Source: Hymenopellis radicata
Taxonomy: Eukaryota > Basidiomycota > Agaricomycetes > Agaricales > Physalacriaceae
Direction of reading: 5' to 3'
Length of the DNA: 18,825 bases
Assembly (NCBI GenBank): GCA_015501595.1
Contig: JADNRX010000885.1
Span: 1 to 18,825 of the forward strand
Position numbers and translations under genes: made by a program. Numbering within the stretch: the first letter of the stretch is position 1; every line of letters starts with the position of its first letter. The notes beneath the pieces were generated by a model that ran no database searches, had not been told where the DNA came from, and saw only the letters and a program-made list of their open reading frames with translations. Shown here one piece after another: positions 10,752-17,816 of the stretch.

Positions 10752-13091
10752 CTTGGCCCGAGGTTCTTCGGAAGGATGTACGTCTTCAATCTGTTGTTCC
10801 CCCCTTCTCTCATCTGTATCAACTGCAAGGACTTGCTGAGTCTCGACCTGCCTGCGTCGTTGAAGGAATACGCAATGTCCATACATCGTATGCGCCGTGA
10901 CGCTCACGGCAACCCAGCGTATGAATTCTATCCTATCCAGATGAACCAAGAGTCAAACGGGGTCTATGCAAGCTCTGCGGCCGCGATAATCCGCCTCCGA
11001 CTTGCTCTTTGTGCAATATTTGATGTTGTAGAATCTACTGAATCGCCCTGGACGGCTGTCTACAACTCATTGATGGAATCCGTTTGGCATGACGACTTGC
11101 AGGGCGTGGATGTCAGCGTCAGGTAAATTCGTCGAATCTGAACTTTCTCGGTGGCTGACACTGTCCTTTAGCTTTCGCCCTCGATGGAGTTTGTATCCTT
11201 CGACAACAGGTAAACCCGGCGAGTGGCCTGTCATTGTTCCCGACGTTGTATTCTCGGCAGTGGTCCCCATATCCGGTAGCCCCCGCCTGCTTGCAGCCCG
11301 CCAGTACCATCCGGCGTATGCCTTCTCTGATCAATCAATCGAGGACAAGACTCTCGAAATTCCAATTCTCATCGTAGAGTACGATAAAATCAATCTAGAC
11401 CCACCACGGGGGAGGTCCGAGGTTCACCGGAAGCACCTAAAGGCTGCAATTGCTAGTGCCTTACCGATGCACTCTGTACTAGGCCTCAGGACCCCGATAT
11501 ATGGCGTCTTCATTCATAGATATACAGCCGAATTTTGCGCGGGTACTCTGGCGGAGGTGTATGGTGTTGAGATGGTAAGTCATGTCAGACCTCAGGCTTG
11601 TTGGATGAATGCCTAAATGACACCTTATAGCCAACCATTGACGGCATTGCTATCAAGCCTAAGGGGCATTTTGACTTGATCCGTGAACGTCTTCATATCT
11701 TGCACTTGCGAAACATCATCGCCAACCTTGGCGGGAGCGCCAGCAGTATTCTTGACGAAATCAGTAATGATAGGTCCTCCGGCTTGAGACCTAATATATG
11801 CCCGAGCCAGGAGACCATTCGATGCGCAGCGAACAGACGAGTGATTGATACCAAACACCCGCCACTCGTTGTGGATGACGACACATTGCGGTAGGTTTAA
11901 GCAGCTTGATCTTACGCCTTAGCTGATTACAATCTTGGAGGTACCTCTTCTCATGCGACGTGGACGACGCCCGGCGCTGGCTTTCTCGGGCAGAAATCAG
12001 TGTCGCTGGCGAGAACAGCCAAACTACTGTGGAAACTCCCGAAGAGATTCGAGATTGGATGTGTCTCTTCGCGGAGCCCGAGCGATTCCCAGATGCCTGG
12101 ATTCGTGTAAGCGGCATACTTCCTGACCATCGTCCCGTTAACGACTGTCCAATAACAGGAAGTCGTAGCGGACAGCATCAAGGGATTGTCTGACCGGGCT
12201 CAGGACCTTGTACCTAAGTTTCTGTCGAGGTATCCATATTCATCGACTTCCCGCGACACGCCGCTCTCGGACTCCCTGAAAGCGTCTATGAGCTTCGACT
12301 TCCGAGCATCATTGACGGTCTGCTCGCATGCTTCAGACCTTCATAACATACCTGCTAGCGGGCTCAATCCTCATTCAGCTTCATCTCATTGGTCGACAAT
12401 CTATGATTCCCTTTTTATGCGTGCAATACAGAACTCTCTGGAACCGTTGATTTATTTCGAGTAAGTGCTCCACGACGTTTGCAGGGACAAGGTTGACTCA
12501 CCGCTTGCTAGAACCTACCCTCAATGGAATCTGCATCGAAACCTCTGTTCTTTCAACAAAGAGACAGAGCCTACACTTCTCCTTGAAGAAATTCGTCCAA
12601 GCTGTTCTTTCTCATTCGAAGTTAACCAGGGCCATGTTATAATGCAGAAGTTCCCTCACGACGTGAGAGATGTAGAGCATCTGAACGCGGAGTTCACAGT
12701 TAATCGCTTGGCAAACGCACTATCTGGAGGGTTTACGGTTGACATTCCGGTGATGGTGGGCGAATACGTCTTGGTGCCCGGTGATTCCGAAGAGCGAGCT
12801 AAGCATCTTGCGCATCTCGCTATGACGATGCGGTCGGCTCTTGCGCTTTGGGAGATCCATTGCCTTAGGGGTCCCGTTGTCGGTTTTCTGATGGAGTGCA
12901 ACACTGTCGAGACAAAGTTGGGTTGGATAGACGATGACGGAAAGGTAAGCTTTCAAGTCATTGCGTTAATTCATGAACTGACATTGCCATAGTGTATAAT
13001 CCGCGATGTTTCGGAGTATAGGTTCAACCTGTTGGATCCTTACGACGCCTTTCGACTATTCCGCTTCTTGAAAGTCTGGTACCCAGGCTAG
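10476..13091 (+). CDS. Unrecognised two-repeat protein, possible PD-(D/E)XK-like fold
   Basis: Nine exons: 10476-10564, 10612-10777, 10830-11122, 11172-11574, 11631-11890, 11941-12106, 12159-12460, 12512-12944, 12993-13091. The protein is 736 aa with no internal stop; introns are 47-56 nt. Residues about 20-345 and 391-733 are two repeats of one domain. Matching landmarks are HCPDDEVREFLYG with VVDDDTLRYLFSC; WTAVYNSL with WSTIYDSL; FRPRWSLYP with TYPQWNLHR; EIPILIVEYDK with DIPVMVGEYVL; LGLRTPIYGVF with HCLRGPVVGFL. The PDVVF...IVEYDK pattern (Asp207, Glu252, Lys255) followed by an Ala-rich helix resembles PD-(D/E)XK nuclease-like proteins of fungi, but I cannot confirm it. Repeat 2 has EYV with no Lys there. 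No signal peptide or membrane segment is seen. The function is unknown. Confidence 0.75.
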
Positions 13092-13140
13092 AGGGACAAG
13101 TCGTCCCCTCAGTGACCGTCTCGTGACGGCGTGCACGTGG

Positions 13141-13516
13141 CGGACTTTGAATATTCGGCCCGCCTTCGCCTGATTCCTTTTGAACCACGACAATTCGACC
13201 TCCAAAACACCATTCCTAAGTCCCTCAGATACCTCGCTTCAAGATGTCCTGCTCCTCGTATGACAGCGAAACCCCTGATCCTCTGCAAACCTTAGCAGCG
13301 TACCCTTATTGCCCCGACGACGAAGTCCGCGAGTACGTTCGCACGTTTGTTCAGCCCAACATTCTCTGACTTAGTACAGGTTTTTATATGGCGTTCGAGC
13401 ACGACAGCCTTTTCCAGAAATCAAGAGAATGCACAAATACGGAATTAGTATCCGTGTTGGAGACGATTCAAAGCAGTCAGCCCTTACCCAATCCGTCGAC
13501 AAGATATTTAAGTGCT
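13141..13516 (+). repeat. Tandem duplication, copy 2 (truncated)
   Basis: This is the downstream copy of 10370-10751. It begins only 50 bp after the stop of the upstream gene. Similarity ends abruptly after AAGTGCT. Confidence 0.88.
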
Positions 13517-13539
13517 GTCACGAATCGCCTTCCTCGTGA
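13244..13539 (+). pseudogene. Truncated second copy of the two-repeat protein gene
   Basis: Exon 1 (13244-13332) and exon 2 (13380 onward) match the upstream gene in length, phase and much of the sequence (YPYCPDDEVREFLYGVR, ..QSVDKIFKC). The reading frame is still open, with a GTACGT donor, CTGAC branch site and TACAG acceptor kept. After IFKC the paralogous sequence stops and the frame runs into unrelated DNA to TGA at 13537-13539, giving at most 82 aa. All of the putative enzymatic region is missing, so it is a pseudogene unless the short protein has its own role. Confidence 0.8.
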
Positions 13540-13579
13540 CCTAGCGCCCCTTCCTTTTTCACTAATAAGGGCGCGCTAG
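13517..13579. repeat. Two adjacent inverted repeats at the duplication breakpoint
   Basis: GTCACGA (13517-13523) pairs with TCGTGAC (13534-13540). Immediately after it, CTAGCGCCCCTT (13541-13552) pairs with AAGGGCGCGCTAG (13567-13579) with one bulge. They occupy the gap between the truncated gene copy and the gypsy LTR. Confidence 0.7.
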
Positions 13580-13696
13580 AGTCTCCGGGCCACTCCATTA
13601 TCACACTCCAGTGTTATCATGCTCTAACATCGTCATGTGTCAAGCGGTCCGGGTCCCGGTCCGGAAGTGCCGAGATGCCGGTTAGTGAGTCGTCTG

Positions 13697-13720
13697 GATT
13701 TTGGCCCATGGGCCAAAATC
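13697..13720. repeat. Perfect 24-bp palindrome in the LTR U3
   Basis: GATTTTGGCCCA followed by its exact reverse complement with no spacer. It lies about 136 bp upstream of the TATA box and could be a dimeric factor site or a cruciform. Confidence 0.9.
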
Positions 13721-13832
13721 TATCCACTGCTAAGTCATGTGACCACCTCATGACTCCAGATGATCTGATTGGTATTCCCACTGTCTATTGTTCCATCCTA
13801 GGTCTTCCCATTGTTCGTACAGCCACAGACTC

Positions 13833-13838
13833 TATATA
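13833..13838 (+). promoter_or_regulatory. TATA box of the gypsy LTR
   Basis: TATATA sits 36 bp upstream of 13869, where the self-priming complement begins, a usual TATA-to-start distance. Confidence 0.55.
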
Positions 13839-13868
13839 CATATACGCAGCCCTTGTAGATAGTTCCCC

Positions 13869-13878
13869 ACTCTGTCCT
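13869..13878 (+). promoter_or_regulatory. Predicted RNA 5' end, complementary to the primer site
   Basis: ACTCTGTCCT is the exact reverse complement of AGGACAGAGT at 14039-14048. Its position after the TATA box suggests it is the first bases of the element's RNA. Confidence 0.5.
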
Positions 13879-14038
13879 CCTTTGTCTCCGTACTACACAG
13901 TCCCCTCTGTACTACGTCGAGCTAGCACAGCGTCCTCTACGCTTTATCATCTGTCATTCTTATCGCATCTCTATTCTCCCGCTCCTCTAGTCGCGGCCCG
14001 AGCGGTCTTGTGCTCACGTGGTCACTGTTCTTGACATT

Positions 14039-14048
14039 AGGACAGAGT
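14039..14048 (+). promoter_or_regulatory. Self-priming primer-binding site
   Basis: AGGACAGAGT begins two bases after the LTR's terminal CA. There is no TGG as expected for a tRNA 3' CCA primer. The ten bases match the complement of the predicted RNA 5' end, as known for Tf1 and the Tf1/sushi group. Confidence 0.5.
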
Positions 14049-14068
14049 CTACTACGCTCGCCCCGCGT

Positions 14069-14673
14069 ATGTCCTGCACCAAGGACTCTTGCACTGCCGA
14101 CTACGATCATCTCCCCGATTGCCCACGTCGTCCCCGAACTACCAAGCTTACCTTGAAGAAGGCATCTCCTGGTGAGAGAATCCTAGATAACCACGCCGCC
14201 TTCTGCTTGCACCTCCCCATAGTTGCACAATATCGGCAGTACCTGCGCCGAGATCAACGTGATCAACGTTCCCACCCATACCGTCGACCACCTCCTACCT
14301 TCATCCCCGCCAAATACACCTCTGCATAAACCCCCTTCGTCACCACGTCTTTCTCAGCCCCGCAGTACGTCACTGCCGCTGATCTCACAGATCCAAGACC
14401 TCTCCCCACCTCTATTATCGGCACCAACAACCTACGCTATTTCGATATCAAGGGTGTCGGCAATCGAGAGATCAGATTCCACACCTCGACCAATCCCGAC
14501 GAACGAGTAGGGTGGTACTACAGAGCGAACCCAGAAAAGTCTTATTTCATCGAACTCCATCATCTTCCCGATCCACCTAGTGACGACGAAGAGCAGGATA
14601 CCCAAGCTGAGTCTGCCCTTACACAGCAATTAGCCACTGCCCTAGCTCCCTTGCAGCATCTGGACATCGTATA
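14069..14673 (+). pseudogene. Gag N-terminal region, interrupted
   Basis: An ATG at 14069 opens a frame starting MSCTKDSCTADYDHLPDCP. It is broken by a TAA at 14327-14329 but continues coding-like in the same frame (PQYVTAADLTDPRPLPTSII, later RVGWYYRANPEKSYFIELHH) until TAG at 14671-14673. Coding then resumes in a different frame from about 14640, so at least one stop and one frameshift separate it from the capsid region. The frame overlaps the next entry's upstream extension. Confidence 0.6.
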
Positions 14674-14928
14674 GGGCGATCCCCTGCTCTCTCTCGCATC
14701 ACAACTCCCGTTGTAACCTCATCATTACCCCTTGCACCTGAACCCCCTGTCGTCCATACACCGTTTGACGACGACGAAGACGACGACGAAGACGACGAAA
14801 ACCCCTCAGATAACGAGAACCCAGAATCTCCTGATCGCACTACCCGATCTCCTCCACCGTCTCCATCACCGCCCCCATCTCCATCGCCGTCACCACCACC
14901 CACTGCTATCGCTGTCATCCCTCGACCA

Positions 14929-15963
14929 ATGTCTCGCTCAGATCGCGGTAACAAACCCAAGCCCTTCAATGGCGACCGCGGCCAGTCGCGCCTCTTCATC
15001 CAAGAGCTCAACAATTTCCTCCGTCTCAACACTGCCAACTACACCACGGAGGCTGACAAAGTCTCCTTCTTCTTCACTTGCTTCGAACGAGAGACCACTG
15101 CAGGCGAGTGGGCCTCGAATGGAATGGAAGCCTACGACGAAGAGCAGCTCACCACGTTCACTGGTACGAAGGTCTGGAGTACGATCGCTAACTGCATCAC
15201 CCAGTTCAACAATGCCTTTGGTGCTCTTGACCCCACCACTGCTGCTCGCAATGACCTCGACTCTCTTCGTCAACGAGGAGACTTTGCGCGCATTGACGCG
15301 TTTATGACCCGTTTCGAGACCCTGGCGATGAAGTCCAAGTACGAAGACGCCGCCCTCATCCACTTCTTTAAACAGGGCATTCGTCACGAACTTCGCACCA
15401 TCATCGCCGATCAACACCCCCAGCCCACTACCCTTGCAGAGTGGAAGACTCGAGTTGTCAACCTGGAGAACTCCCGTGCCGCTTTGAGGGCCGAGTCGTC
15501 CACTCGGTACTATCCTTCGCGCAACACCCAGTCCTCGCGCTCCAACAGCGCACCAGCCCAGGATATGGGTGTTCCTATGGATGTTGACGCGCAACGGCGT
15601 TCCTCAGGTGCAAATTCCAGCTCTGATAGACTTACGAGACTGACCCCAATGGAAAGAGAACGCCTTCGCCGCCAGGGCGCCTGCTTTAAATGCCGTCGAC
15701 CTGGGCACATCTCTCGCGACTGCCCCGTCCGCGATCCAAGACCCAACTCCACCTCCCAATCAGCTGGGCGATCCATCCGCAGCACTGACGTAGCTGCTGC
15801 TGATACCCCAGTTGCATCCACATCGACGGCGCAACCCGGCGAAATTCGCGACACGATCAAGGAACTGAGCGATGCGTTTAACCGCATGAGAGGGCTCCAG
15901 GGAGAAGAGAAGGCGGAGGCGGCCAATTATTTGAAAGATTTTGTTGCGCATTTGGATTTTTAG
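14929..15963 (+). CDS. gag: Gypsy Gag (capsid and zinc-knuckle nucleocapsid)
   Basis: 344 codons from the ATG at 14929; the same frame is open upstream to about 14617 through an Asp/Glu run (DDDEDDDEDD) and a Pro/Ser-rich linker, so the original start lay further left. The capsid-like helical region spans about residues 12-175 (KPKPFNGDRGQSRLFIQELN, ..FFKQGIRHELRTII). The CCHC knuckle is C252-x2-C255-x4-H260-x4-C265, for binding packaged RNA. The C-terminus ends in a charged helix and TAG 15961-15963. It would assemble the virus-like particle in the cytoplasm. This stretch is intact, in contrast with the rest of the element. Confidence 0.88.
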   Translation: MSRSDRGNKPKPFNGDRGQSRLFIQELNNFLRLNTANYTTEADKVSFFFTCFERETTAGEWASNGMEAYDEEQLTTFTGTKVWSTIANCITQFNNAFGALDPTTAARNDLDSLRQRGDFARIDAFMTRFETLAMKSKYEDAALIHFFKQGIRHELRTIIADQHPQPTTLAEWKTRVVNLENSRAALRAESSTRYYPSRNTQSSRSNSAPAQDMGVPMDVDAQRRSSGANSSSDRLTRLTPMERERLRRQGACFKCRRPGHISRDCPVRDPRPNSTSQSAGRSIRSTDVAAADTPVASTSTAQPGEIRDTIKELSDAFNRMRGLQGEEKAEAANYLKDFVAHLDF

Positions 15964-16079
15964 AGCACTCCCCCACTGCAACGTTGGGGAGTTGTACGAT
16001 ATACTGCTGGAAGTGCCGGGCGAAATAAATTTTCGGTTTTGTCATCCCTTTGTGAGCGTATTCATCCCTCAGAACTGCG

Positions 16080-16838
16080 GATGTCAGCAATCACAAGAAA
16101 CCGACAGACACCCTCGCTCGTACTCCGAACCGAGTTCATCGGAAAACTATCCGGCAGGCAAATCGTTGCTCAAGCGCTCATTGACAGTGCGCTGAAGGAA
16201 TCATTATTAACAACAAATTCGCTGAACGACACCACTTCACTCTTCTTCCCGTTCCCACTCCCTTCCCGTTCGAAATGTTGATGGATCTGAGAATGTCATG
16301 GGCTACGTCACTCATTTTACTCTTCAACGTGCACGAATTTACAATCACGACCGCACAGCGCATCATGAAGAGGAGATTGAACTCTATGTCACCGACATTG
16401 GTGATCATGACGTGATCCTAGGGACTGACTGGCTTGATGAACACAACCCGAGATCGACTGGGCAGGTTCAGAGCTTCACTTTACACGGTGTCCGGCCTCT
16501 TGTATTCACCGGCCTGAGAAACCGAGTCACCCATGTACGTGCCAAAGCTAAACAAACCCCTGTCATTGCTCACACCCAACCTCAGACCCTCGACTGCACC
16601 ACCGAGACTACGAAGTCAAGTGGAGCGACCCCATCCCAGGCGCGGTTGCTAAAACCGGTACAGCGCCGTGCTGGAAGACGTTGTCCTGTTCGTGTTTTTC
16701 AACCATATCCAAGTACCTGTTGTCTTTTCACCGAAAGATGAAGAGGAGGAGCTGGATGTCGAACCAGTCTGGACGCAGGATGTCTTCGAACAGCATTACT
16801 ACCATGACGATTATCCCCGACCTGCCTCCAAACCACCT
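16080..16838 (+). pseudogene. pol: Gypsy pol, aspartic protease and linker, frameshifted
   Basis: RTEFIGKLSGRQIVAQALIDS leads to the aspartic protease active site, where the frame breaks directly after Asp-Ser (16183-16191) so the invariant Gly is lost. Coding resumes in the frame of 16298-16741: GYVTHF, then YVTDIGDHDVILGTDWLDEHNP, the conserved ILG(x)DWL flap/C-terminal motif. At least three single-base losses are needed to explain the frames, near 16190, between 16193 and 16268, and near 16447. A third frame carries the acidic linker (EEEELDVEPVW) into the hAT insertion. This copy cannot make an active protease. Confidence 0.75.
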
Positions 16839-16846
16839 GATCCCAC

Positions 16847-17816
16847 TAGAGACCTCAACGAGTCGTTTGCGAGTCAGACTCGCGACTCGTGACGTGAGTA
16901 CTCACGTAAAAAAAGGTCCTGCTCAGACTCGCGTCGGACTCGACTCGCGGTGACTCGCGAGTCTACTCGTGAGTACTCGCCATGAGTCCGAGTCATCTCG
17001 GATACTCACGAGTACTCGCGAGTCCACCCCAGTATATTCATGCGCAGCGAGCATCCCCGGGCAATGGCACGGGACAGTCAGCTGGGCATGAGGATGGGGT
17101 GGGGTGGTGGTGGTGGTGGGAGTGAGAGTGGTGGTAGTGGAGATGGTGGTGGTGATGATAGTCCTGGGTGAGGACGACACGTCGTTGTTGTCTTCGTTAG
17201 CGGGTCTCGCATCCACATCACCGAGTCCCGCATCCACATCCCACATTCTCGCATCCTTCGGCAGTCGTCGTCGTCCGTTGTGGTCGTGGTCGTGGTCGTG
17301 GTCGTCGACGTGTGGTCATGGTTGTTGGGTCGTTGTCGTCCGTTGCTGCTGTCATAAAGACAGCAGCAGCACATCCGGCACAGAGCCAGATAACAAATCC
17401 ACACCCCAGAGGCTGCCTGACAATCGTCAGAGCAGCGGGAGCGACAATCGTCACTCCCTGGGTGGTGGTGGTGGTCGTCGTGGTGGTCCAAAAGAAGATA
17501 CCACTCGATCAGACGCTGACGCGTCGCTTCGGGACTCGGCCCGGATCGCCGGATCGGGCAGGATAATCGCCCACGTCTCGTTCTCGAGACGTTGCAGACC
17601 ATTTGCTCTGCAGAAAATTGGTAAATTTAGTTTAAATATATATCTAAATATTTGCGAGTCATTGTGTGATGACTCGCGGTCTGAAACCCAATACTCAGAC
17701 TCGCGCTCGGACTCGTGAGTACGTGACTCGCGAGTCACGCGAGTGCGAACGCCGACGTGCCGAAGCGAGTCGAGTCACCAGATGACTCGGTGACTCGGTG
17801 ACTCGTTGAGGTCTTA
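16847..17816. mobile_element. Non-autonomous hAT-like element inserted in pol, 970 bp
   Basis: The element is flanked by an 8-bp direct repeat GATCCCAC (16839-16846 and 17817-17824), the target-duplication size of hAT transposons. Its ends are TAGAGACCTCAACGAGTC on the left and, read inward from the right, TAAGACCTCAACGAGTC: an inverted repeat of about 17 bp with one indel, starting TAG as hAT ends often do. GAGTC/ACTCG motifs crowd both subterminal zones. The interior has GGT/GTC microsatellites (about 17100-17165, 17280-17310, 17460-17485) and no transposase. With the element and one GATCCCAC left out, pol reads PPDPT-DVHIRATF in frame. Confidence 0.85.
16892..16907. repeat. Perfect 16-bp palindrome in the hAT-like element
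   Basis: ACGTGAGTACTCACGT equals its own reverse complement. It sits in the left subterminal zone among repeated ACTCG/GAGTC motifs, a likely transposase-binding region. Confidence 0.85.

Larger units (their letters stand above)
13612..14036 (+). repeat. Putative 5' LTR
   Basis: The boundaries are inferred from TG (TGTTATCATG) at the left, CA (TTCTTGACA) at the right and the primer-binding region that follows; length is 425 bp. It contains a TATA box at 13833 and a predicted start near 13869, giving U3 of about 257 bp. The other LTR is outside the window, so the left edge is the least certain. Confidence 0.6.

Noticed and set aside
14938..15594. 218-codon frame antisense to gag
   Set aside because: Shadow of the gag reading frame; the plus strand has a capsid-like region and a CCHC knuckle.
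16039..16281. Treating the frame around the protease start as an intact separate gene
   Set aside because: It begins outside the protease, loses the Gly after Asp-Ser by a frame slip, and its continuation is plainly in other frames; it is a pol fragment.
17078..17738. Several long frames (up to 204 codons) inside the hAT-like element
   Set aside because: They are translations of GGT/GTC microsatellites (poly-Val, poly-Thr, Ser-Trp runs) on both strands, with no transposase motif.
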